Shown: positions 27,601-35,702 of the stretch, one piece after another
Layout: each line of letters begins with the position of its first letter
How positions within the stretch are numbered: the first letter of the stretch is position 1
Source: Mesocentrotus franciscanus
Lineage: Eukaryota > Echinodermata > Echinoidea > Camarodonta > Strongylocentrotidae
NCBI GenBank assembly: GCA_037976565.1
Contig: CP137666.1
Coordinates: forward strand, 1,827,495 to 1,891,494
Reading direction: 5' to 3'
Length of the DNA stretch: 64,000 bases
The notes under the pieces: generated by a model
What the model was told of the DNA's origin: nothing
The model's input: the letters and a program-made list of their open reading frames with translations, nothing else
The model's database searches: none
Made by a program: the position numbers and the translations under genes

Positions 27601-30600
27601 TCAACTTAACTGCAAACAATCGACTAAACTGTCATCAATTTTGTTGCTTTGTTCTCCTGTATGTGTAGAATGCTGTACGGCACAACCTGAGTCTTCACAA
27701 GTGTTTTGTACGTGTTGAGAATGTGAAGGGTGCAGTATGGACAGTAGATGAGATTGAATTCATGAAGAGAAGACCTCAAAGAATGGGAAGGTGAGTTGCA
27801 TTAATGCTCTTCACATCATCTACTATCAATTATGAAGATAGCATCTTTGATTGCCTGGATACTCTCAAAATTCATTCATGGTGTACAGATTAGCACAGAT
27901 TTCAATACTCTTCAAATTGTCATCACTAACATACATGAATAGTCTGAATGCTCCATATTGCTAGACTCAATTATTAAAACACATTAGCTGTAAATCTAAA
28001 TGTTTTGAGATAATTTTGAATGGTAAGAGGTTTTGTGAGAGATCAACTATTTTCAGTACCTGTTAGGAAGGCTTTAAACATTTTCCATTGATTACTCATT
28101 TTAGTTTTTGATTGTTGTTTGTGTATGTGTTTTTTTTTCAAATGGTGTATTCTATAATGTATGTATCCTTAATATTTGCCTCATATTTAGAAGTGATAAG
28201 ATTTAAACTTTTTGATTTTGCTGCATGCCCATAAGAAAAGGAAAGTGTATTATAACATGTTAATCTATTGCATGACATTGCATGGAAGATTCATTGCAAG
28301 TCTACCAGTTGTTAATTTATGCACAATTTTGTACCAAAAAGAAGCATGCTATTTGGATAAGTACTAATATTCTTTTGTAACACTTGAAATTTAGATATGA
28401 AGGCTCTCCACTGATTATTAATTGGCCCACCTTCTCTTTACTGTTATTCAATTTTGTTTTTGTTTGGTATTATACTGTATCGTTTTCTGTATGTGATATT
28501 TTTTTCTTCTGAAGTTGATATTACCCATATAATGCAACAAATGCAACTAGTAAAAGAATTGAAGAGAACTGAGCGCTAATTACCTCATATCCATGCCCAG
28601 TGAATGAGACAGGTGCATCTTTTTCCATGGGTTGTAAAATCACTGATATGATAGTTTGGCTTAAAAGTAGCCCTTGAAGATATTTTTTCTCAATAGAAAG
28701 TAAACATAGTGAAGGGCCTTGGTTGCACCCCTCTCTGTTTTAACCTCTACAAAATTGGCTCTTGCAATTCCTTAAAGAGAAGGTTCATTGAAATTTGAAA
28801 AATAGTTTAATTATACCTCTACAGATTGCTGAGAACCTTAAGAAAATGAGTAAAGTACTTTTCAAGCCCTCACTAGTGTGAGGAATAAATTAAATGCAAT
28901 TTTGATACCCTTTCCCCAGAACCCACTCACAAATTGAAATGACGGCGATGAAACACATGCGATGGTGTGACGTCAGTGAATGAACTACTCTACATCACAC
29001 ATTCGGGACAATGTTGGATGACCAATGCAATTTTTAGATATGGGTCTAACGCTATTTTGGCTCTTTAAATGAGATACACCTAATAAATAATACATTCTAC
29101 AAATGTTTGTTTGATATTTATGTTATTTCTGTCACATTTGAGCATAAAAATTGGAATGATAATCACATATTTTGAGGGCATGTTAGCGTGTAGGTGTCTG
29201 ATCTGGGAGTGCGAAGGACATTTTGCAGGCTGACCTAACGACTCTTCTGGAGCAAAATAGGCGACAAATTTACATTAAATTGTCCAGATATTCATTACGT
29301 AAATGTATGATTAGGCCCATTAATTTATAATTTTTGATAAATGGGGAAAGGGGAAATCAAGAGAAGACCAAGATCAGTTCGGCTCCCGATTCACGGGTAG
29401 CTCGATCGCCCACCGGGCTGGCTATGGCTATTTGGCAAGCCAGCTATTGTGCATGCGCTACAGGCAGGTTATATAGTACCGTACGTCGGTAAAATATTCT
29501 AGTTCTACTTCTAGGTCAAGATCTCCCAAATCTCCATTGTCGTTGTATGTCGTTGTATGTCGCTGTCCGAGGTACTTCCTTCTTCTATCTCCTCAAAACT
29601 CAAATCAAGTATGTTTTCGTCCATATCGATATTTCCAGGGGATTTTGATGAAGGTAAACTACGTTGGCTATGAATGGGTATGGCACTTAATGCAATACAA
29701 GTGATTTGCACACACGTACACTGCATCGCGCACCGTCGTCAATCAGTTCAGCTGAGCGGCCCATTGTTCATTCATTGACATCACTGAAAATTCAGCTGTT
29801 TTACAATCGTTTTCGGGGTCTTGAGTGGGTTGATTTTTCATCAATTTTAATCAACTTTTATAATTTTTGCTCGAATTTACAAGTTAAAGAACTGTGATAT
29901 TCTTACTCAGTGTAAGTTTAGGATTGCAATGATACCAAATTCAGTCAAATTCAAATTCAATGAACCTTCTCTTTAATATTATACATATAATGTACTGTTG
30001 TACAAGATTTTATTACATCATGACCATACCAAGACTTTGTACCATGTCATGTCTGAACAGGACTTTGTTATTACTGGAATGAAAGAAGATACAAATTATT
30101 TATACGTTTGTTTCTGGAATTGGCATTTCAAAAACAACCTTTCTTTCTTTCCAAGCACAGCATACAGAATTTGCAGCTGTTATCCTCCAAAGTTCCTGAA
30201 TAATTATGATCGACTCATTCTTGTTGTTCTTGCATGTAAAGCTAGTCAATGAATTGTTTCTATTTTGCTTGCTTATTGTTTTTGCTCTCTGTTCACATTT
30301 TGCAGAGCCTGCCTGCTTAAAAACCTTTCACAATTATTATTTGCTGCATTTTTAACTTGCATGAGCTTTATGAAATAACCTGCTGACAGACCCTCATTAT
30401 CTTCCTACAGTCTGAACACACCTCCGAGTACACCAAACACACCCACCACACCCATCAGCAAGTCAGTTGATATGCTACCTACGGAGGATATGCCACTCAA
30501 TCTAGAAACACACATGCATGTAAGTCGTAGGACAGACCTGATACATATATCGTCCAGTTAGAGCCAGAAGGGTGTTAACTGGTATCATTTTACACAGAGG

Positions 30601-32981
30601 TGCCCTTCTGGCTCCAAACACCAGACAATTTGTAGTTTCACCATAATAGAACCTGTCTGTATAAATCAGATGTTAGATATAGAGTCCATATAGTTTATGT
30701 AGTTAAGTTCTATCACCAGAATGTAATACCCCCTGCCAAATTGGTTCATAATATAGTAATAATGACTGCTATGAGAGGCATAGTTGTTTTTATTGCTCAA
30801 GGGGAGGTTACATCGTGCTATCACCCCGAGGCGTGCCAAGGGGTGATAGCACGATGTAACCTCCCCGAGAGCAAAACAACTATGCCTCGAATATTAAAGC
30901 AGTCATTATAACTTTTATATACTGAAAACAGGGTCATAGAATACAAGGTCAATCATGGTAATCAAATCTGTGTTGATAAACTTGCACTGTTGCAGGACTA
31001 GGTCTAGGTAGCTCAGCTCAGTTGGCAATTGAGATTGCACGCATATTATAACCCTGTGCAGTTTACGTGCATTGCGCGATCATGCCAAATTGGTCAATTT
31101 AATCATTTCCAAATCGAGCTTCAAACCTTTATTGCTTGTGATCCTGAAGGTGATACTCAAAAAATGAGGTGTCATATGAAAGAGCAGGTTTATCTCTATA
31201 TTTCCAAATGGGCGTCATCTCGTCATTACATGTAGATCTAGGCCTAGCTACAATCGAGATCGGCTGTCGTCTGCGCTGTGTTTGTAGAAACCAAATTAAT
31301 TAATTAAACAAAAAATGTATGGAATGCCGCGCGCGCTCCGCACAAACTAAGTAAACCAATGGGGATCGCAGGATAATGAGGATGAGGGTAGAAACTTTTA
31401 ACTAGGCCCTGTGGGCTATTGCTATGCCCTGTGAGTGGGGCATGGCTTGAAATCACGACTCCAATTTCGACCAATCAGATGGCTAGATTTCTAAAGTGAG
31501 GTATATAATAGATGATAGTCATTCATTTCAGTTGCCACTGCATTATAAACAAGATTAGGAAGCAATATATTTGTTTTAAAAAAAACCCTCTCAGTCATTT
31601 GACACAAGTAACATGGACACCATGTATATTATACAAGTAATTATATAAATGTTCAATTACAATTATAACATTGGTATATCCAGTCCAGTACGCTGTTAGG
31701 CAATGGTGTCTTGATAGTTTCTAAGGCAGTAATGGCTTGAGGCATAGCAGCTTTAATGTAAAAAAACTTACAAATTCTAAAGTTAACTAATCTTTGATCA
31801 TATCATGCTTCCCTTACAGCCCATGGGTGGGAGCTTGCCATTGTTAAGCGATGCAGCAGCAGCAGCAGCTGCAGATCATGCAATCGAAGTGTTGGACAAC
31901 GAAGAAGACCTTGATGGAGATGAGTATCCTGGAGATCCACGAGGGCGTTACCCTGGGGACGACCGTGATACCTATCCTGAAGAAGAGAGGGAGCGATACA
32001 TGTTAGAGGCGGAAGACAGAGGAGAGTATCCCGGTGGAGAGCGGAGTGGTGACCCCTTCCCTGATGATGACAGAGACTCGTACCCTCAGTGTGGAAGTGC
32101 GCCCCACCCTGAGACCTGTAGGGATGTATACCCTCCTGGCAGAGAACGATCCCCGGGGGATGTAGTGGGCGAGGGTGAATTGCACTACCGGGTGGAGCAA
32201 CGGGAGCGATTCGCGAGTGAGGAAAGCGAGCGCTTCATGGCCGAAGAGCGGTTTAGGAGGGCAGAGGAGGAACGATATGCAAGAGAAGGAGAGGAAGAAG
32301 CTGCAGCTCTTGAGAGGGAAGAGAGAGAGACTTATCCTCAGGGATTGAGGGAGGAGGAGGAGGAGGAGGATATTGGTGAAGTAGAGGAGAGAGTCAGGAA
32401 TGCAGCTATTGGTGATGAGCTAGTAGAGGAGGATGATGAGATGGAGGATGAAAGAGACCCAGATGATGCAGCAAATCATGCTATTGCAGATCTGTGAGTA
32501 CCAGTTTCTTAGTGCATAGAATTCAGGCAGTTTGGACCAGTATCATTTAAATGGTTTGCTCATTTTTAAAAGGACTAAAATGTGATATCTTAGAAGTTAC
32601 TCCCAAAAATAATGCATGCAAAATTTTGGTTATTAGATGACTTTCCTATCATTTATTTGACTATTCTAAAACAATAAATTTCTAGCCACAAGTCCAATCA
32701 AACATGTGTATAATTTTGAAATGATGTGCTTGTATACGACCTCTCGAAGGATAATTATTAAGATACATATTTCTGTTCTTTTCTTCCCTTCCAACCACCT
32801 CCTGTTTAGCATTGAACACCAGAGTGCAGCGAACCGTCGCAAGGTTGGCCAGCTAACAATGGAGCAATTGAAACGTATGATGCATCACAACCCTATGATG
32901 ATGATTCCTGTATCAACCAATGGCCAATCAGAACATCACCAAGAACCATCCATAGAGGGATCAAGCCAGGGGGTCATGTAA
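15583..32981 (+). CDS. FoxP: FoxP forkhead transcription factor, 12 coding exons, about 885 aa
   Basis: Nuclear DNA-binding transcription factor of the FoxP subfamily, which in animals acts mostly as a repressor and dimerises through its zipper. Joined exons: 15583-15681, 16093-16329, 19210-19420, 20565-20754, 21861-21974, 23306-23480, 24716-25088, 25338-25519, 27669-27790, 30411-30519, 31820-32493, 32810-32981. All junctions keep phase and use GT/AG. Predicted domains: Q-rich region (about residues 50-180), C2H2 zinc finger (C267, C272, H285, H290), leucine zipper (V307, L314, L321, L328), forkhead (about 481-562), TP-rich linker with PLNL at 596-599, acidic Tyr-Pro-rich tract (about 620-828), short tail. 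At about 885 aa it is longer than vertebrate FOXP1/2/4 (roughly 680-715 aa); most of the excess is exon 11. FoxP identity is certain from finger, zipper and forkhead together. Exact termini and isoforms are inferred, and 5' noncoding exons were not located. Confidence 0.95.
16093..16329 (+). CDS. FoxP: FoxP exon 2 (residues 34-112), glutamine-rich
   Basis: Acceptor CTTTCCAG|AAATCAG and donor CAGCAG|GTGGGT. The exon is 237 bp, phase 0 at both ends, so it could be skipped without a frameshift. It encodes a Ser/Gly stretch, a His/Leu patch ([10 protein letters not shown]) and then a Gln-rich segment with [12 protein letters not shown]. This matches the start of the Q-rich repression region of FoxP proteins, but the Gln runs are short and interrupted, unlike the long polyQ of vertebrate FOXP2. 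Confidence 0.88.
16330..18500. other. FoxP intron 2, first part
   Basis: No exon found. A GC/CT-richer non-repetitive block at about 17040-17400 (with a GCCAAGCCAAGCC direct repeat) stands out and could be regulatory; the frames across it are compositional. The rest is AT-rich. Confidence 0.45.
18501..18694. mobile_element. Tc1/mariner-like MITE
   Basis: TACAGTCAAACCTG at the left and CAGGTTTGACTGTA at the right form perfect 14-bp terminal inverted repeats bounded by TA. The interior holds three GTGGTCTTTGTAGACAGG-like units. Lies in FoxP intron 2. Noncoding, probably mobilised in trans. Confidence 0.8.
19210..19420 (+). CDS. FoxP: FoxP exon 3 (residues 113-183), Gln/Ala-rich
   Basis: Acceptor TTCTTTGAAG|CTACAG and donor CAAG|GTACAA, entering in phase 0 and leaving in phase 1. 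Encodes [12 protein letters not shown], an Ala run (AAAVAAASG), and a second Gln-rich helix-like stretch ending in PPRLQQ. Alternating Leu/Gln suggests a coiled-coil-forming Q-rich region continuing exon 2. Without splicing the frame ends shortly after at a TAA near 19432. Confidence 0.88.
19802..20393. repeat. Tandem pair of about 120-bp repeats interrupted by a transposon
   Basis: ATCTCAAGAACCACT(A/T)GAGGTA at 19806 and again at 20263 start two copies of a unit that continues through GTATCACCATAGG, ATCTGATTAGATTTTGG and GGTCAAAGGTCATAGAGGT. Copy 1 is split by the element at 19858-20162. In FoxP intron 3. Confidence 0.7.
19858..20162. mobile_element. 305-bp TIR element with 6-bp target-site duplication
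   Basis: CAGAGCTGCCAACC at the left and GGTTGGCAGCTCTG at the right are perfect 14-bp inverted repeats. CGTATC flanks both sides (19852-19857 and 20163-20168), and the uninterrupted neighbouring repeat confirms the empty site. The interior repeats TACGATTTT-like motifs. Superfamily not assigned. Confidence 0.8.
20565..20754 (+). CDS. FoxP: FoxP exon 4 (residues 183-246)
   Basis: Acceptor CATAAG|CCATGT; the donor falls inside the Met codon as ATCAT|GTAAGA. Encodes [15 protein letters not shown], a conserved-looking FoxP segment just before the zinc-finger exon, then a His-rich stretch and GFLLTHQGI. If the donor is not used, TAA follows one codon later (20756-20758), so intron retention would give a truncated protein lacking finger, zipper and forkhead. 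Phase 1 in and phase 2 out agree with the neighbouring exons. Confidence 0.88.
21484..21672. mobile_element. hAT-like MITE with 8-bp target-site duplication
   Basis: Ends CAGTGAAAAAAATAC and (reverse) CAGGGGAAAAAATAC are near-perfect 15-bp inverted repeats. CTTGTCAC is duplicated exactly on each side (21476-21483, 21673-21680). An 8-bp duplication with CAG-starting ends is typical of hAT transposons. The interior has AGCCCCCGAAA-type motifs. Lies in FoxP intron 4. Confidence 0.85.
21861..21974 (+). CDS. FoxP: FoxP exon 5: first half of the C2H2 zinc finger
   Basis: Acceptor TCTCTGACAG|GATGCC and donor CTCAA|GTAAGTAAG. Encodes [20 protein letters not shown], the FoxP finger signature, with both zinc-binding cysteines (C267 and C272 in the assembled protein). 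The histidines are supplied by the next exon; splitting the finger between exons at the FLK codon is a natural FoxP gene structure. The donor has a second overlapping GTAAG four bases on, which would shift the frame if used. Confidence 0.95.
22718..22757 (+). repeat. Short tandem repeat, 14-bp unit
   Basis: GTGTCTGTCACA repeated about three times in FoxP intron 5. Confidence 0.8.
22812..23123. mobile_element. Foldback MITE with GGGGGGTGTTTCAC ends
   Basis: GGGGGGTGTTTCACAAAGATCC and its exact inverse GGATCTTTGTGAAACACCCCCC bound 312 bases. Inner arms also pair (CTAAGTTGGACTTAA with TTAAGTCCAACTTAG, and ATTATGGAAAGCCATT with AATGGCTCTCCATAAT). In FoxP intron 5, about 180 bases before exon 6. 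This style of element is frequent in echinoderm and mollusc DNA. Confidence 0.85.
23306..23480 (+). CDS. FoxP: FoxP exon 6: zinc-finger histidines and leucine zipper
   Basis: Acceptor GCATTTTCAG|GCACCTG and donor GCTAAG|GTAACA. Completes the finger (H285, H290; spacing C-X4-C-X12-H-X4-H) and continues through [20 protein letters not shown] into the zipper, with heptad positions V307, L314, L321 and L328. In vertebrate FoxP proteins this zipper drives homo- and heterodimerisation needed for DNA binding. The segment after the zipper ([12 protein letters not shown]) lacks the PLNL CtBP motif that vertebrate FOXP1/2/4 carry here. Confidence 0.95.
24716..25088 (+). CDS. FoxP: FoxP exon 7: Pro/Ser/Thr-rich linker before the forkhead
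   Basis: Two in-frame acceptors nine bases apart (AG at 24714-24715 or 24723-24724) would include or skip three codons (SLQ). Donor ACAG|GTAAAG. Encodes a low-complexity Pro/Ser/Val linker, a short Gln run (KQQQQQQFQ) and then [13 protein letters not shown], which matches the basic RRRHSDKY-like stretch just before the forkhead in other FoxP proteins and could serve as a nuclear localisation signal with an adjacent phosphorylatable serine. Confidence 0.92.
25338..25519 (+). CDS. FoxP: FoxP exon 8: N-terminal half of the forkhead domain
   Basis: Tandem acceptor TAGCAG: exon begins at 25338 or 25341, adding or dropping one Ala. Donor TGGAAG|GTGTGT. Encodes [33 protein letters not shown] and AATWK, the FoxP forkhead through helix 2. 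A517 (in FAYFRR) corresponds to the alanine that allows forkhead domain swapping in FOXP2 (A539), so the FoxP-specific dimerisation feature is present. The exon break right after ATWK is shared with other FoxP genes. Confidence 0.97.
25520..27668. other. FoxP intron 8 (splits the forkhead)
   Basis: Searched for a duplicate forkhead exon, since vertebrate FOXP1 has one; none was seen. A more complex, less AT-rich block spans about 26220-27080 and might be regulatory. No clear transposon. Confidence 0.5.
27669..27790 (+). CDS. FoxP: FoxP exon 9: recognition helix half of the forkhead
   Basis: Acceptor ATGTGTAG|AATGCT and donor GGGAAG|GTGAGT, phase 0 in and 2 out. Encodes [20 protein letters not shown] and [28 protein letters not shown] is the DNA-recognition helix; R531 aligns with the arginine mutated in human FOXP2 speech disorder (R553H). 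Trailing KRRPQR is a basic stretch likely to aid nuclear entry. All key forkhead residues look intact. Confidence 0.97.
28772..29976. mobile_element. 1.2-kb TTAA-flanked TIR element in FoxP intron 9
   Basis: Left end TTAAAGAGAAGGTTCATTGAAA; right end TTCAATGAACCTTCTCTTTAA, giving inverted repeats of about 27 bp with TTAA at each end. Inner arms partly pair (GACGTCAGTGAATGAAC with GTTCATTCATTGACATCACTG). On the minus strand, 29726-29511 is an open frame with an acidic stretch ([20 protein letters not shown]) that could be a decayed transposase N-terminus, but no catalytic region is present. Probably a nonautonomous piggyBac- or Kolobok-type element. Confidence 0.8.
30411..30519 (+). CDS. FoxP: FoxP exon 10: TP-rich linker with PLNL motif
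   Basis: Acceptor CTTCCTACAG|TCTGAAC and donor CATGCAT|GTAAGT, phase 2 in and 0 out. Encodes [17 protein letters not shown], a cluster of S/T-P sites suited to proline-directed kinases, then [18 protein letters not shown] (residues 596-599) is the core seen in the CtBP-binding motif of vertebrate FOXP1/2/4, but there it lies before the forkhead; here it lies after. CtBP binding is inferred from the motif alone. Confidence 0.88.
30557..30612. repeat. Short palindromic repeat, copy 1
   Basis: GAGCCAGAAGGGTGTTAACT pairs in inverted orientation with GTGCCCTTCTGGCTC. Just after FoxP exon 10. A related palindrome occurs at about 37775-37830. Confidence 0.65.
30758..30910. mobile_element. Near-perfect 150-bp palindrome in FoxP intron 10
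   Basis: GGGGAGGTTACATCGTGCTATCACCCC (30801-30827) pairs exactly with its inverse (30840-30866), and outer arms (ATAATGACTGCT...GAGGCATAGTTGTTTT) pair with AAAACAACTATGCCTC...AGCAGTCATTAT. The loop is about 12 bases. It looks like a recently inserted foldback element and would form a long hairpin in the pre-mRNA. Confidence 0.8.
31013..31215 (+). repeat. Dispersed repeat, copy 1 (possible tRNA-like head)
   Basis: GAGATTGCACGCAT...TACGTGCATTGCGCG...TCAAACCTTTAT...GAGGTGTCATATGAAAGAGCAGG...GGGCGTCATC recurs inverted at 51159-51323. Copy 1 is preceded by TAGCTCAGCTCAGTTGG, which resembles a Pol III box A, but no box B was found. Confidence 0.65.
31820..32493 (+). CDS. FoxP: FoxP exon 11: long acidic, Tyr-Pro-repeat exon
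   Basis: Acceptor CCCTTACAG|CCCATG and donor GATCT|GTGAGT; 674 bp with no stop, phase-compatible with both neighbours, so it is a genuine exon. It encodes about 225 residues: a seven-Ala run near the start, then a highly charged tract with seven YP dipeptides in contexts such as EYPGD, RYPGDD, DTYPEE and DSYPQ, passing into Glu/Arg-rich sequence ([19 protein letters not shown]) and an all-acidic run ([14 protein letters not shown]). Other FoxP proteins have acidic C-termini, but not, to my knowledge, this long repeat-like tract. It is probably intrinsically disordered and may form single alpha-helical charged segments. Function unknown. Confidence 0.9.
32810..32981 (+). CDS. FoxP: FoxP exon 12: C-terminal exon and stop
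   Basis: Acceptor CCTGTTTAG|CATTGAAC, completing the split Leu codon. Encodes [20 protein letters not shown], a Met-rich stretch ([12 protein letters not shown]) and ends EGSSQGVM with TAA at 32979-32981, followed at once by an in-frame TGA. The [19 protein letters not shown] segment looks amphipathic and basic, in contrast to the acidic exon before it. A perfect 14-bp inverted repeat surrounds the stop codon. Confidence 0.9.
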
Positions 32982-32994
32982 TGACCCCCTGGCT
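32964..32994 (+). promoter_or_regulatory. Perfect hairpin spanning the FoxP stop codon
   Basis: AGCCAGGGGGTCAT (32964-32977), loop GTA, and ATGACCCCCTGGCT (32981-32994) form a perfect 14-bp stem with a 3-base loop. The TAA stop begins inside the loop. As RNA this would be a strong stem. A role in termination, mRNA stability or protein binding is conjecture. Confidence 0.6.
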
Positions 32995-35211
32995 AGTTCT
33001 GCCCTCGCTTCTTTTATTTTCAGTGACCTACATGGATCTTGGTAATCTTTGGGAATCATATCTAGGGAGATATTGTACACCAAGGTGGTGGAGAAACATG
33101 GACAATGAGACAGTGTGTCATTTTAAATTGAAAATATCTTGAGTAGGCAGTAGTTCAGTACTCCCCTTCATCCCTTGGTGATTATACTGAATTTAATACT
33201 TGTTGCTCTCTTGAATACCTTACAAGCCATTGTTTTTGCAAGGGTTTTATTTTCGCCAAATTGTAGGTTCGCAGAATTAACAACACTTCGAAATGAACTG
33301 ACAATGCATTTGTGAGCATGTATTGCAAGTGGCCTGTGGTATTACGAAGACATCAACTCTGTGTGTCCCTGTCATTGTCTAAATATTGGCTTATACAGTT
33401 AATTTTGCCATGTAAGGATGTGCATCGTGGAATGTGATGAACTACTCTGTTACTTTGAAATGGAATTGTCATTCCTTCTCACGATTTGACCAGGAACACT
33501 GGCAATTTTTGTGGCTGAAAGATAAGAAGCAACCTCATGATACATGTGTTCATACATATGAATGAAAATGTTATAATCCTGGTCTTGAATTATCAAATGA
33601 TATAATTTGCTGTAGCATTAAAAGCTCTCAGAGGGTATGTGGTTTTAATTAGTCATGTACATACATACATGTAGATCAAGATGCAAGGGAAGAAATTAAG
33701 ATGTCTTCTATGTAGACAAAGCATAGCAAACATGAAAATTTTTATTATTTTTTATTGATTTATTTTTATTTTTTGTAATGACATTCAACGTGTGTAAAAT
33801 GAAATATGCAGATCACATGGTGGTTATTCTGTAGAGTGATATGAAATTTAGTTTCCTCTCCCCTCAAGTCTCGTTCAGATATGTTGTGGTAATCCACAGC
33901 ATTTTTGATATTATGGCGTAAGTGTAAATACGCCTTACATGTCTGTAACATTTCTTAAAACACAGAGCTAAGTGCATATAAGTATGTTGTTCACAGTTGC
34001 CATTCATTTATACTGTGTTTGACCCCGGCATATGTGAAGGAGCGGGTATAATTCCTTTAGGCTATTACAATGTGGTAAGGGAGTGTGAATGAACTTGCCA
34101 AAGTACATTCAATGTCTCCAGTTTATTTATTCTTAATATGACAATCCATCCACTGTGGAGTGGCTATTAAAGGCAATGTTTACACGAGCAATGTTATCAA
34201 GACCCAAGAGTATATATCTTTAATTTCTCCATCGGTATAAAATGCTCCATATTGAACCCCAGTGATATTATTTTTCAAAACCTATTCAAAACCAATAAGG
34301 AAACATCTTTACAGTATAGACATGATATGTATGTAACGTAGGCATGCCTGTTATGCCGTCACTCCACAGGAAATAATAAGTACTATATGTAAACTATCAG
34401 TCCATGATATGATTAATTATGGTAGGTAACAGTCCAGTTTGAAAGAGAAGAGTACATCTTTGAGTACTGGCTTTATGGAAAGCCTGGCAGATGCTAAGTA
34501 TTGTAATTAATGTGTTATATGGAGTGCTGAGAAGTGGGAACATTCAAGCTCGATCGAGATTCTTTCACTATTTATTTCACGTATTTGATGAAATGCTGTT
34601 GTATATTTTTTTCTCTGTTTAGAACTGCCAATCATGTGTTTGATACCTATCATGGACATGTATGCATATGTATTGCATGAGATCCTCTCTCTGCAAACAG
34701 AGAGAGTCTTTTACTTATAAATGCATACCTATTGCTTAGTTTTTATTTTATCACCAGTGTCACAAATTAGAAATGTGTCATTTTAAGTAGACTACTAACT
34801 TTTCTTCTTCTTTTTTTAAATGGGATGCAAATACCATTCCAGCCTTGCATATGATATATATGCAAATATTTAATCAATACAATATTATAAAAAGATAATA
34901 TAACTTCCAATACCGTACAGTCACTATTTCAAGATTGTGTGGACAGTTCTAAATCAAGATTTTCTCATTTTAATCAAGGAATTACTTAGATGTTATGAAG
35001 ATATTATCTTTCTTAGTAAAAGAAAGGTAATCCTGAAGCATGGTATCAAAAGTGGTTCCTAATATATAATATGTTATTGTATTCCTTAAAATATGACCGC
35101 AGTTTTTCAGAAATCTTGTTTAGAACAACTCATTTGTGTCTTATCTTGCCCCCTGAAGGCTGACATTGCCCGTCATTGGAAGAAGTACATGTATAAATCA
35201 TGTTTGGCCCC
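32982..35211 (+). other. FoxP 3' UTR or flank, first part
   Basis: No coding sequence. Transcription must run past the stop at 32981. ATTAAA variants occur near 33617 and 34166 as possible poly(A) signals; I noticed no canonical AATAAA until about 41223. A short CTCTCTCTG/CAGAGAGAG hairpin lies at about 34684-34708. Confidence 0.4.
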
Positions 35212-35495
35212 AAAATATAATGCTCTGATAACCCATCACACATTTTTACATGTATGATGGTTCATATAGACTAAGAAATGTCAAAATATAATGCTCTGAT
35301 AACCCATCACACATTTTTACATGTATGATGGTTCATATAGACTAAGAAATGTCAAAATATAATGCTCTGATAACCCATCACACATTTTTACATGTATGAT
35401 GGTTCATATAGACTAAGAAATGTCAAAATATAATGCTCTGATAACCCATCACACATTTTTACATGTATGATGGTTCATATAGACTAAGAAATGTC
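35212..35495 (+). repeat. Tandem repeat, four copies of 71 bp
   Basis: Unit begins AAAATATAATGCTCTGATAA and ends CTAAGAAATGTC; copies start at 35212, 35283, 35354 and 35425 and look identical, implying recent amplification. Lies in the FoxP 3' flank. Confidence 0.95.
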
Positions 35496-35555
35496 AAAAA
35501 AACAAGGCTGTGATTTCTATTCCGATCCAAGAGGTAACTTTCTGTGATTTATTCC

Positions 35556-35702
35556 CAGTATGGATGGATTGCTCCCCAGTATGAATGGATTGCTCCCCAG
35601 TATGGATGGATTGCTCCCCAGTATGGATGGATTGCTCCCCAGTATGAATGGATTGCTCCCCAGTATGAATGGATTGCTCCCCAGTATGGATGGATTGCTC
35701 CC
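35556..35702 (+). repeat. Minisatellite, seven copies of 21 bp
   Basis: Unit CAGTATGGATGGATTGCTCCC with a G/A variant (TGGATGG versus TGAATGG) in the order G A G G A A G. Being a multiple of three it stays open in two frames (QYGWIAP and SMDGLLP repeats), but there is no sign of a real gene. Confidence 0.95.

Noticed and set aside
25520..27668. Alternative second forkhead exon, as in vertebrate FOXP1
   Set aside because: No frame in intron 8 resembles the forkhead C-terminal half.
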